Below are positions 1 to 7,054 of a stretch of DNA of 64,000 bases, piece after piece. Under the pieces are notes generated by a model. The model ran no database searches. It had not been told where the DNA came from and saw only the letters and a program-made list of their open reading frames with translations. This stretch comes from Parvivirga hydrogeniphila (lineage in GTDB: Bacteria; Actinomycetota; Coriobacteriia; Anaerosomatales; Anaerosomataceae). The number at the start of each line of letters is the position of its first letter. Position 1 is the first letter of the stretch. The DNA is taken from assembly GCF_023371205.1 (NCBI RefSeq), contig NZ_JAMCCO010000001.1:678662-742661 (forward strand). The letters run 5' to 3'. The translations under genes were made by a program, and so were the position numbers.

Positions 1-78
1 GTCGTCCCGGAACCGAGCGAGGAAGTCGTGGAAGTCGCGGCCTGCGGCGCCCATGATGACCGTGCGCGTGCGCTTCAT
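1..78 (-). CDS. Cyclic 2,3-diphosphoglycerate synthetase-like GTPase (N-terminal 26 residues only)
   Basis: This is the first 26 codons of a minus-strand gene that runs off the left edge. The translation begins MKRTRTVIMGAAGRDFHDF, and the MGAAGRDFH signature is the start of the P-loop region of the cyclic 2,3-diphosphoglycerate synthetase-like GTPase family. The ATG is at 78 and is preceded on the minus strand by a good GGAGGT ribosome binding site (about 86-91). A perfect palindrome lies about 25 bases upstream of the start (101-119). The family assignment rests on this short signature only; the reaction in this organism cannot be judged from the fragment. Confidence 0.7.
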   Translation of the reverse strand, partial: MKRTRTVIMGAAGRDFHDFLARFRDD

Positions 79-100
79 GCAACGCACCTCCGTTTGTATG

Positions 101-119
101 CAGTCGCACCGTGCGACTG
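101..119. promoter_or_regulatory. Perfect palindrome, candidate operator
   Basis: CAGTCGCAC-C-GTGCGACTG: nine-base arms around one central base, 23-41 bases upstream of the minus-strand start at 78 and about 65 bases past the stop of the methyltransferase gene. The one-base centre makes a stable RNA hairpin unlikely and favours a dimeric repressor site. The regulator is unknown. Confidence 0.5.
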
Positions 120-183
120 TGCGGTGTCCTACAGTGAGAGCATACCCCGATATGCGATTCAGGTGTATCCCAATCGCGTGCGT

Positions 184-768
184 TCAGCCGAGCGGCCGTA
201 GGGCCACCACGATGTCGTGGTAGCGCAGCACCGGCACGGCGCGCACGTCGGCGAACCCTGCGCGCTCGAGGTCGCGGGCGATCGTCTCGGCTCCAGCACG
301 GTGCTCCACCGGCGGGCCTTTCGGCGTCGGCTCGCGCTTCCAGTCGACGACGCCGATCGTGCCGCCCGGCCGGAGGACCCGCATCGCCTCCGAAAGGGCG
401 GCGTCCACGTCGTCCAGCTCGTGGTGGAGGTTGATCATGTAGAGGAGGTCCGCCACGCTCTTTCCGAACGGGAGCTCCTCTGCGCGCGCGTCCACGACCT
501 CGATGCGAGCGCCGCCGGTCTCGATGAGGTGCTCGCGCATCCACGCCGTCATCGCCGGCTCCGCGTCGACGGCGTACACGACGCTCTCGGGCGCCATCCG
601 CGCCGCGAACTCGCGCGCGAACATGCCGGTGCCCGCGCCGACCTCGATCGCCACGCGGGCATCGGGGACACCGAAGGCGTCCCAGATCGCGTCCGGGACG
701 AGGTCCTCGAGGCGAGCCACGTCATTCAGGGACGGAAGCTTCTTCGGGTCGAACCTGTGCGCAGCCAT
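184..768 (-). CDS. Class I SAM-dependent methyltransferase
   Basis: 194-residue soluble methyltransferase of the Methyltransf_11/UbiE-like fold. The SAM-binding motif I (IEVGAGTG) is at residues 41-48, the acidic residue that would hold the ribose hydroxyls is D68 (YAVDAE), and the post-I motif VLRPGG is at 131-136. The length is short for UbiE/MenG and there is no quinone gene nearby, so the substrate is unknown. The ATG at 768 has an AGGAG site just upstream. The gene stands alone, divergent from the secreted protein at 892. Confidence 0.85.
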   Translation of the reverse strand: MAAHRFDPKKLPSLNDVARLEDLVPDAIWDAFGVPDARVAIEVGAGTGMFAREFAARMAPESVVYAVDAEPAMTAWMREHLIETGGARIEVVDARAEELPFGKSVADLLYMINLHHELDDVDAALSEAMRVLRPGGTIGVVDWKREPTPKGPPVEHRAGAETIARDLERAGFADVRAVPVLRYHDIVVALRPLG

Positions 769-845
769 CGTCGCTCCTATCCGGCTTCACGGCATGGGCG
801 CGCCGTGTTCACGCCGTCTTCACGAGCAGCGGACACAATCGGAAG

Positions 846-867
846 TGCGAGGCGAGAAGACCTCGCA
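846..867 (+). promoter_or_regulatory. Hairpin in the leader of the secreted protein gene
   Basis: TGCGAGG (846-852) and CCTCGCA (861-867) form a perfect seven-base stem with an eight-base loop, 24 bases before the start at 892 and just upstream of its AGGAGGTG ribosome binding site. Role unknown; it may protect the 5' end or be the tail of a regulatory site. Confidence 0.3.
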
Positions 868-891
868 GATCCGACACAGGAGGTGTCAGCA

Positions 892-1446
892 ATGAAGCAT
901 AGCAAGTCCATCGCGCTCATCGCCGCCGGCCTGGTGGCCGGCATCGTGCTCGGGAGCGTCGGCCTGGCGGCGGCAGCCCCGGCAACGACGGCCACGGGCA
1001 CCCCGGCGCCGCAGGCGTCCGGCGTCCTCGGCGCGTGCATCGGCCTCGGCCAGGCGATCCGTGGCGCCGGCGGACGTCTGATCGACGTGCTCGCCGACCT
1101 CACCGGCCTGAGCGCCGCCGACATCCAGGCGAAGCGGGCCGCAGGCGAGTCCATCGCGGACATCGCGAAGGCCGAAGGCGTGGATCCTGATGACGTCGTC
1201 GCCAAGGCGCTCGAAGCGCGCAAGGCGCTGCTCGACCAGAAGGTCGCTGACGGCACGATCACGCAGGAGCAGGCAGACGCCGCGTACGCGCAGATGAAAG
1301 AGCGCCTGACCGAGCGCGTCACCACCACCGCGACCGGCCGCCCCTCGTGGGCCGGTCAGGGCCAGGGCGCTGGTCGCGGCGCTGGCCGCGGCGGCAACGG
1401 CGCCGGGTTCTGCGGGGCGTGCACGGGCACGACCGCGACGCAGTAG
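892..1446 (+). CDS. Small secreted helical protein
   Basis: 184 residues starting MKHSKSIALI, with a Sec signal peptide to about residue 29 (two lysines, a hydrophobic core, AAAA before P). The mature part holds a helical stretch (about 65-140) with short motifs such as LTGLSAADIQ, ESIADIAKAEGV and KVADGTITQEQAD. These resemble the helix-turn repeats seen in DUF2680-like secreted proteins of Gram-positives. The tail is Gly/Gln/Arg-rich with a CGAC pair close to the end. The ATG at 892 was chosen because of the strong AGGAGGTG just before it and because the signal peptide begins there; an upstream in-frame extension has no such support. Function unknown. Confidence 0.75.
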   Translation: MKHSKSIALIAAGLVAGIVLGSVGLAAAAPATTATGTPAPQASGVLGACIGLGQAIRGAGGRLIDVLADLTGLSAADIQAKRAAGESIADIAKAEGVDPDDVVAKALEARKALLDQKVADGTITQEQADAAYAQMKERLTERVTTTATGRPSWAGQGQGAGRGAGRGGNGAGFCGACTGTTATQ

Positions 1447-1478
1447 CAGCCATACCTCATCTCCCCTCCCTCGCATCG

Positions 1479-1504
1479 CGGGCGGTCGCACCAGCGGCCG
1501 CCCG
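1479..1504 (+). terminator. GC-rich hairpin after the secreted protein gene
   Basis: CGGGCGG (1479-1485) pairs with CCGCCCG (1498-1504) across a twelve-base loop, about 33 bases past the stop at 1446. No T-run follows, so it may only be a processing or Rho-associated structure. Confidence 0.35.
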
Positions 1505-1582
1505 TGGTGTCATGTGCGCCGAGTACCCAGCCTCGGCCGCGTGTGGCATGATGTGCAGGGGGCCACGGGAAGGAAGGCCGAC

Positions 1583-2368
1583 ATGTCAGAAGAAGCGCAC
1601 TCGCTTGCGGTGCTCATCGACTTCGAGAACCTCGCGCTCGGATTCGAGCGCAGCGGGCAAGGAGGTCGCGGGAAGGGCGCGCCGGGCACGTTCGACATCA
1701 AGGCCGTGCTCGAGCGGCTCGTCGAGAAGGGCAAGCTCATCGTCAAGCGCGCGTACGCGGACTGGGGGCGGTTCGCGCAGTACCGCGAGGTCATGCACGA
1801 CGCCGGGATCCAGATGATGGAGATCCCGGAGCGGGGCATGACCGGCAAGAACTACGCCGACATCCAGCTCGCCGTCGACGCGCTCGACTTGTGCTACTCG
1901 AAGGAGCACATCGACACCTTCGTGATCGTCTCGGGCGACAGCGACTTCACGCCGCTCGTGAGCAAACTCAAGGAGAACGGCAAGGCCGTCATCGGTCTGG
2001 GCATGAAGGACTCGACGAGCGACCTGCTCGCGGCGAACTGCGACGAGTTCATCTACTACGAGGACATCGTGCACGCGCCGAGCGGCCCGGCGGTGCCGCT
2101 CACGTCGATCCCGAAGGCCAAGCGTCCGGCGATCAAGCTGCTCATCGAGGCGGTCGAGGCGCTGCAGCGCGAGAACAAGGACGTGATGTACTCGTCCATG
2201 GTCAAGGACACCATGAAGCGCAAGCAGCCGCAGTTCTCGGAATCGTCGTTCGGGTACCGGTCGTTCTCCGAGCTGCTGCAAGACGCCCAGAAGATGGGCG
2301 TGATCACGCTTCGGACCGACCAGCGTTCGGGCACCTGGGTCGTCGAGGGCTTCGCGAACGGGAAGTAG
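1583..2368 (+). CDS. NYN-domain ribonuclease-like protein with C-terminal LOTUS/OST-HTH domain
   Basis: 261 residues. The N-terminal half (about 7-160) is a NYN (PIN-like, LabA/DUF88) domain with the acidic metal-site residues in place: LIDFEN (D13), YADIQLAVD (D93, D99) and VSGDSDF (D119, D121). Residues about 180-255 match a LOTUS/OST-HTH winged helix (SSFGYRSFSELLQDAQKMGVITL), an RNA-binding module. Known members of the NYN family are metal-dependent RNases or RNA-binding proteins; the target here is unknown. The ATG at 1583 has AGGAAGG seven bases upstream. It is followed after four bases by a glycosyltransferase gene, so the two are probably co-transcribed. Confidence 0.88.
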   Translation: MSEEAHSLAVLIDFENLALGFERSGQGGRGKGAPGTFDIKAVLERLVEKGKLIVKRAYADWGRFAQYREVMHDAGIQMMEIPERGMTGKNYADIQLAVDALDLCYSKEHIDTFVIVSGDSDFTPLVSKLKENGKAVIGLGMKDSTSDLLAANCDEFIYYEDIVHAPSGPAVPLTSIPKAKRPAIKLLIEAVEALQRENKDVMYSSMVKDTMKRKQPQFSESSFGYRSFSELLQDAQKMGVITLRTDQRSGTWVVEGFANGK

Positions 2369-2372
2369 CGCC

Positions 2373-3701
2373 GTGCGCATCGTCATCGTCACCGACACCT
2401 ACGTGCCGGAGGTCAACGGCGTCGTCACCGCCATCGCGACGCACACGCGTCTGCTTGCGGAGCGCGGCCACGAGATCCTCATCATCGCGCCGCGCTACGG
2501 GGAGCACGTCGACGAACCGCAGCGGGGCGTCCGGATCGAGCGGTACCCCGCGTTCAGCTTCGTGACGAACAAGGCGACGCGCGTGGCGCTGCCCGCCATC
2601 GCGTCGGTCACGCGCAAGATCAAGGCGTTCGATCCCGACCTCGTGCACGTGCACACGCCGCTCTCGCTCGGCGTGGTGGGGCTGCTTGCCGCGAAGGCGC
2701 TCAGGCTGCCGATCGTGCAGACCTACCACACCTACATCCCCGACTTCATGCAGTACCTCGAGATCTCGCGGCTGCTCGGCATCGACACGCTCCAGGAGCG
2801 CGTGGTGAACTCGCTCGTGTTCGAGCGCGTGCTGGAGTCCGGTCTGTGGCAGCGGATCGTGAAGTCGCGCGCGCTCATCGAAACGGGCCTCGATGACTTC
2901 GCCGAGGCGTGGCTCGGCATCACGGCCGACGTGAATCAGAGCACCCCGGAGCTCACGGCGCGATTGGCGTGGCGGTACACGCGGTTGCTGTACAACCGTT
3001 CCGACCTCGTTCTCACCCCATCGGTCACCCTCAAGCGCGAGCTGATGCGCCACGGCGTGACCGCGCCCGTGGACCACCTGAGCAACGGCATCGACCTTGC
3101 GCTCGTGCGCGTGAAGGAGTCGTACGCCAGGAGCGGTCGGCTCGTGCACGCAGGGCGGCTCGGCTACGAGAAGAACGTCGACGTCGTCGTGAAGGCGTTC
3201 GCCCGCGCGCTCGCGCACGGCGTCGACGCGACGCTGGATGTCGTGGGCGACGGCCCGGCGCGGGACTCGCTGGAACGGCTCGCGTCCCGGTTGGGCATCG
3301 AGGGCCGCGTGCGGTTCCTCGGCTTCGTGGCACGCGACGAGCTCGTGCAGCGTTACTGGGAGTACGACGCGTTCGTCACGGCGAGCACCATCGAGACGCA
3401 AGGCATCGTGCTGCTCGAAGCGATGGCGTCGGGCCTGCCGGTGATAGGCGTCCGCGCGCTCGCCATACCCGAGATCGTGCGCACCGGAAGGAGCGGCATC
3501 GTCGTGGCTCCTGGCGACGTCCAGTCGCTCGCTCGCGCCATCGAGCGCCTCGAGAGCGACGATGCGCTGCGGGAGCGCATGGGCCGCGCCGCACGGGGCG
3601 ACGTGCAGCGGCACGAGATCGGGCTCGTGGTGAGCGAACTCGAGGAGCTGTACCGCCAGACGGCGGCAGCGGCGGGAGCGGGCCTGCCTGTCGAGGCGTA
3701 A
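2373..3701 (+). CDS. GT4 glycosyltransferase, diacylglycerol-glucosyltransferase-like
   Basis: 442 residues with the two Rossmann-like halves of GT-B enzymes. The N-terminal signature is MRIVIVTDTYVPEVNGV, and PEVNGV with a following TAI is typical of the 1,2-diacylglycerol 3-glucosyltransferase/mannosyltransferase branch of GT4. The nucleotide-sugar half begins near HAGRLGYEKNVD and ends with the EX7E motif ETQGIVLLE followed by AMASGLPVIG. A charged helical insert between the halves (roughly residues 120-200) could contact the membrane surface, as in monotopic glycolipid synthases. The start is GTG at 2373, four bases after the NYN gene. The lipid acceptor is inferred from family resemblance only. 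Confidence 0.82.
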   Translation: MRIVIVTDTYVPEVNGVVTAIATHTRLLAERGHEILIIAPRYGEHVDEPQRGVRIERYPAFSFVTNKATRVALPAIASVTRKIKAFDPDLVHVHTPLSLGVVGLLAAKALRLPIVQTYHTYIPDFMQYLEISRLLGIDTLQERVVNSLVFERVLESGLWQRIVKSRALIETGLDDFAEAWLGITADVNQSTPELTARLAWRYTRLLYNRSDLVLTPSVTLKRELMRHGVTAPVDHLSNGIDLALVRVKESYARSGRLVHAGRLGYEKNVDVVVKAFARALAHGVDATLDVVGDGPARDSLERLASRLGIEGRVRFLGFVARDELVQRYWEYDAFVTASTIETQGIVLLEAMASGLPVIGVRALAIPEIVRTGRSGIVVAPGDVQSLARAIERLESDDALRERMGRAARGDVQRHEIGLVVSELEELYRQTAAAAGAGLPVEA

Positions 3702-3706
3702 GGCGC

Positions 3707-3901
3707 TCAGACGGCCTGGATGCTGATGGCGTTCGTCGGGCAGATCTCGGCGGCCGCCTTGACATCTCCGTACAGCTCGTGCGGTGGGTCGCTCCGCAAC
3801 ACGTACGCAAGCCCGCCCTCATCGATGCGGAACACGTCCGGGCAGGTGTCTTCGCACAGCCTGCACCCGATGCACAGCGCGCGGTCGACTGTCGGTTTCA
3901 T
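3707..3901 (-). CDS. 4Fe-4S ferredoxin
   Basis: 64-residue soluble electron carrier. The cluster ligands are C10, C13 and C16 (CIGCRLC) with C54 (ICPTNAI); C20 is an extra cysteine, the same pattern as in the single-cluster Thermotoga-type ferredoxins. It is monocistronic and convergent with the glycosyltransferase gene (five bases between the stops). A GGAGGA-like ribosome binding site lies just upstream on the minus strand. Partners cannot be told from the context. Confidence 0.93.
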   Translation of the reverse strand: MKPTVDRALCIGCRLCEDTCPDVFRIDEGGLAYVLRSDPPHELYGDVKAAAEICPTNAISIQAV

Positions 3902-4094
3902 GGCAGTCCTCCTGTCCGTCGGCGGCTCGTACTGAGCGTACCCAATCCGACGGCCAGTGTCTCACCGTGACGGCCATCACGGCCACGACCAGCGCGCGTG
4001 CAGGTGCCGCGCCGCTCGTCAGTTCGGTGTCGAGGATCGCGCCTGCGTGCCGATGAGAGGGTATCGAGAGCGTAGTCGTCCAAGGAGGTGCACG

Positions 4095-4670
4095 GTGAAA
4101 CGGCTCATCGCTGCCGTGCTTGTCGCGGTGCTGATCGTAGCGCTTGCGCTTCCGGGCGTCGCGTTCGCGAAGAAGGGCGGCGTGCCTGCATCATCGCGAG
4201 GTCGCGGCCACGGCGTCGTCGCGGCACCCGACACCGAGGCGACGGACGCCGCGCAGCATGGAAAGGGCGCTGGGACCGCCAAGGCCGGCAAGAGCGGTCG
4301 GGCGGCCGCCTCCGAAGACACTGCCGACGCGTCCGAAGACGCTGACGAAGGCGACGGCGATCAGGCGCCGGCCCCCGAGCAGAAGCGCACGGGCATCGCG
4401 AACGCGCTCGAACGTCTGCAGCGCAACCTCGCGCGCATGCAAGCGCAGCTCGACGCCGGCCAGCGCACGTCGCTTCCTCTCGGGCTTCAGCAGGTCATCG
4501 CCAAGTTCATGGCGTGGCTGGGAATCGGCGGCGACGGCTCCGGGACGCTGCCGGACGATGACGGCGGCGCGAGCGAGGAGCCCACGGGGACCGTCGAGCC
4601 GACGAGCACTGTCGAGCCCACGAGCACGGTGGAGCCCACAGAGACGGTCGAGCCGCAGCCTGCGCCCTGA
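4095..4670 (+). CDS. Secreted protein with Pro-Thr repeat tail
   Basis: 191 residues from a GTG at 4095, chosen because AAGGAGGTG lies seven bases upstream and the translation opens with a clean signal peptide ending near AFA (residue 25). The mature protein is low in complexity: a Gly/Ala/Lys-rich segment, an acidic stretch (ASEDADEGDGD), a short helical region (about 95-135), then a C-terminal tail of four EPTxTV repeats. No cell-wall sorting signal is visible. It is probably a surface or wall-associated protein; function unknown. Confidence 0.7.
   Translation: MKRLIAAVLVAVLIVALALPGVAFAKKGGVPASSRGRGHGVVAAPDTEATDAAQHGKGAGTAKAGKSGRAAASEDTADASEDADEGDGDQAPAPEQKRTGIANALERLQRNLARMQAQLDAGQRTSLPLGLQQVIAKFMAWLGIGGDGSGTLPDDDGGASEEPTGTVEPTSTVEPTSTVEPTETVEPQPAP
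4578..4649 (+). repeat. Four tandem 18-bp coding repeats (EPTxTV)
   Basis: Four adjacent 18-base units of the form GAGCCnACn(3)ACnGTn encode EPTGTV, EPTSTV, EPTSTV and EPTETV, followed by a partial EPQP. This is a length-variable low-complexity stalk typical of wall-spanning or surface proteins. Confidence 0.85.
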
Positions 4671-4673
4671 TCC

Positions 4674-5162
4674 TCAGTCCAGCAGGAGCTCGTAGACGGC
4701 GACGTCAAGCCAGCGGTCGAACTTCCGGCCGACCTCGCGCTGGACGCCGCACGGCTCGAATCCGAGCTTCTCGACCATCGCGAGGCTGGGCGCATTCTCC
4801 GTGCAGATGCGTGCCAGTATCGCGTGCACGCCCAAGGACGGCGCGACGCCGATCAGGTGCTCGGCGAGCGCACGGCCGATGCCGCGCCGGTGGTGCTGCG
4901 GGTCGACGTAGACCGACATCTCCACGCTCGAGCGGTACGCGCACCTGTCCGACCACGGCGAGAGCGCCGCCCACCCGACCACCGCCTCGCCGTCCTCGGC
5001 GACCACGACGGGGTGTTCGGGACCGCGCGCCGCAAGCCACGTCTTCCTGCTCTCGGCAGTCACCGGCTCCGTGTCGAAGGTGGCGGTCGTGTTCTCGACG
5101 GCGTGGTTGTAGATGGCCGCGATGGCCGCGGCGTCGTCAGGCGTGGCGGGTCTGATGCGCAT
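4674..5162 (-). CDS. GNAT N-acetyltransferase, phosphinothricin/methionine-sulfoximine acetyltransferase type
   Basis: 162 residues. The GNAT acetyl-CoA loop is QHHRRGIGRA (residues 89-98), preceded by the beta-4 strand VEMSVYVD. IRPATPDDAAAIAAIYNHAVENTTATF at the N-terminus and GFEPCGVQREVGRKFDRWLDVAVYEL at the C-terminus match the phosphinothricin N-acetyltransferase (Pat/MnaT) subfamily, which acetylates glutamate-like or methionine-derived amines. The natural substrate in a non-producer is usually a metabolic by-product rather than the herbicide. Single gene, convergent with the secreted protein at 4095 (three bases between the stops). Confidence 0.88.
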   Translation of the reverse strand: MRIRPATPDDAAAIAAIYNHAVENTTATFDTEPVTAESRKTWLAARGPEHPVVVAEDGEAVVGWAALSPWSDRCAYRSSVEMSVYVDPQHHRRGIGRALAEHLIGVAPSLGVHAILARICTENAPSLAMVEKLGFEPCGVQREVGRKFDRWLDVAVYELLLD

Positions 5163-5192
5163 CGCACCTCCGCTTCGTCGGCGTGGTCGCGT

Positions 5193-5221
5193 TTGTCCGG
5201 TCCGGGTGGCTAGCGTACACT
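5193..5221 (+). promoter_or_regulatory. Promoter for leuC1-leuD1
   Basis: -35 TTGTCC (5193-5198), 17-base spacer, -10 TACACT (5216-5221), then about 50 bases to the first aconitase-family gene. Spacing and hexamers fit a sigma-70-type promoter. Confidence 0.6.
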
Positions 5222-5273
5222 ATCATCTCCCCGTGGAGGCGCGCTGAAGCGCGATCGCGTTCGAGCAAGGAAG

Positions 5274-6542
5274 GTGATTGCGATTCCTGGAAAGACCATC
5301 GCCGAGAAGATCTTGTCGGCCCACTCGGGAACGGACGCCAGGGCAGGAGACATCGTCGTCGCTGACATCGACTTCGTGATGGGGCAGGACGGCACCTCGC
5401 CGCTCGCCATCCGCGCGCTCGAACGTATGGGCGTCGAGGGCGTGTTCGACCCTACGAAGGTCGCGCTGGTGATCGACCACTCCGCACCGAGCCCGCTCGA
5501 GGGCGTAAGCGCGCTCCACACCGTGATGCGGGAGTTCGGCAAGCGCACGGGCGCGAAGGTGTACGACATCGGCTGCGGCGTGTGCCACCAGCTCATCCCC
5601 GAGAACGGGCACGTGGTGCCGGGCGACCTCATGGTCGGGTGCGACAGCCACACCTGCACGTACGGCGCGCTCAACGTCTTCTCCACCGGCGTCGGCTCCA
5701 CGGACGGCGCCGCGGCGATGGCGTCAGGCAAGCTTTGGTTCAAAGTGCCCGAGACGATGCGCGTGACCTACACTGGCGAGCTCAAGCCAGGCGTCTTCAG
5801 CAAGGACCTCATCTTGTACCTTGCGGGGCAGATCGGAGCTGACGGCGCGACGTACATGGCGCTGGAGTTCGACGGGCCGGTCATCGACGCGCTGTCGGTG
5901 GAGGCGCGCATGACCATCTCCAACATGGCGATCGAGGTGGGCGCGAAGGCAGGCCTCATGCGGGCCGACGCCAAGACGCTCGCCTGGTACGAGGGCCGGA
6001 GCGAGCGGACGCCCGCGCCGGTGGAGCCGGACCCGGACGCCGTGTACGCGCGCACGATCGAGATCGACGCGAGCACGGTGGGCCCGCAGATCGCCAAACC
6101 TCACTCGGTCGACAACGTCTCGCCCGTCGAGGAGGTCGAGGGGACGCCGATCCAGCAAGGCTACCTCGGCACCTGCACGAACGGTCGCCTGGAGGACCTC
6201 GCGATCGCTGCGAGCATCCTTGCGGGTCGCCGCGTGCACCCGGACGTGCGGTTCATCGTCGCGCCGGCGTCTCGCAGGATCCTGCTCGACGCCATCGAGG
6301 CAGGCTACATCCAGACGCTCGTGGAGGCAGGGGCCGCGCTCGTCACGCCCGGGTGCGGGCCGTGCGTCGGCACGCACAACGGCGTCCCGTCGGACGGGGA
6401 GAACGTGATCTCCACGGCAAACCGCAACTTCAAGGGCCGCATGGGCAACTCCAACGCGTTCATCTACCTCGGAAGCCCCGCCACGGTGGCGGCTTCGGTC
6501 ATCGAGGGGAAGATCACCGACCCGCGCAGGTACCTGGGCTAG
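5274..6542 (+). CDS. Aconitase-family hydro-lyase, large subunit (LeuC/homoaconitase-like, set 1)
   Basis: About 420 residues of the LeuC/HacA/DmdA branch of the aconitase superfamily. These enzymes isomerise hydroxy-acids with a 4Fe-4S cluster and pair with a small swivelling subunit, encoded next. The cluster cysteines are in GTCTNGR and PGCGPCVG; the FVMGQDGTSPLAI and [21 protein letters not shown] motifs are intact. It differs from the second copy at 35806 (GQDGTSPL against ANDVTAPI), so the two sets probably have different substrates. Set 1 lies near an isocitrate-dehydrogenase-like gene, which suggests aconitase or a related role. The GTG at 5274 lies inside the ribosome binding site; an ATT at 5283 sits at proper spacing and is the more likely start. 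Confidence 0.88.
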   Translation: MIAIPGKTIAEKILSAHSGTDARAGDIVVADIDFVMGQDGTSPLAIRALERMGVEGVFDPTKVALVIDHSAPSPLEGVSALHTVMREFGKRTGAKVYDIGCGVCHQLIPENGHVVPGDLMVGCDSHTCTYGALNVFSTGVGSTDGAAAMASGKLWFKVPETMRVTYTGELKPGVFSKDLILYLAGQIGADGATYMALEFDGPVIDALSVEARMTISNMAIEVGAKAGLMRADAKTLAWYEGRSERTPAPVEPDPDAVYARTIEIDASTVGPQIAKPHSVDNVSPVEEVEGTPIQQGYLGTCTNGRLEDLAIAASILAGRRVHPDVRFIVAPASRRILLDAIEAGYIQTLVEAGAALVTPGCGPCVGTHNGVPSDGENVISTANRNFKGRMGNSNAFIYLGSPATVAASVIEGKITDPRRYLG

Positions 6543-6550
6543 GAGGACGA

Positions 6551-7054
6551 ATGTCGACCATCCGCGCACGCGCGTTCAAGTACGGCGACGACATCAACAC
6601 CGACTACATCATCTCCGGCAAGTACAAGTTCAAGTCCGCCGACATGGAGGCCATGGCCGTCCACGCGATGGAGGACCTCGACCCCGACTACTACGCCAAA
6701 GTGAAGCCCGAAGGCGGCATCCTGGTGGCGGGCAAGAACTTCGGCATGGGCTCAAGCCGCGAGCAGGCGCCGCTCGTGCTCATCCACAGCAACACGAAGG
6801 CCGTGCTCGCCAAGAGCTTCGCGCGCATCTTCTTCCGCAACGCCATCAACACCGGGCTGCCGGTCGTGGAGTGCGACACCGACCTCATCGACGACGGCGA
6901 CGAGCTCGAGATCGACCTCGAGGGCGGCATCGTGCGCGACCTCACCAAAGGCGTCGAGGTCCCGTTCTCGCCGCTGCCGCCGGTGATGGCGCAGCTTCTC
7001 GCCGACGGCGGGCTCGTCGAGCACTTCAAGAAGCACGGCGGGTTCGCGGTCTAG
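6551..7054 (+). CDS. Aconitase-family hydro-lyase, small subunit (LeuD-like, set 1)
   Basis: 167 residues forming the swivel domain that completes the active site of the preceding large subunit. The key loop is NFGMGSSREQAP (LeuD normally has [10 protein letters not shown]), followed by [18 protein letters not shown]. The M in place of C and the Q in place of H separate this copy from the LeuD at 44557, and GMGSSREQAP is common in the homoaconitase/aconitase-like branch. An AGGAGGA site overlaps the stop of the large subunit, so the two are translated together. Its TAG stop overlaps the stop of the opposing gene (7051-7054). Confidence 0.88.
   Translation: MSTIRARAFKYGDDINTDYIISGKYKFKSADMEAMAVHAMEDLDPDYYAKVKPEGGILVAGKNFGMGSSREQAPLVLIHSNTKAVLAKSFARIFFRNAINTGLPVVECDTDLIDDGDELEIDLEGGIVRDLTKGVEVPFSPLPPVMAQLLADGGLVEHFKKHGGFAV

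Noticed and set aside
217-891. In-frame N-terminal extension of the secreted protein gene at 892
   Set aside because: It is antisense to the methyltransferase gene, and the signal peptide and ribosome binding site both fix the start at 892.
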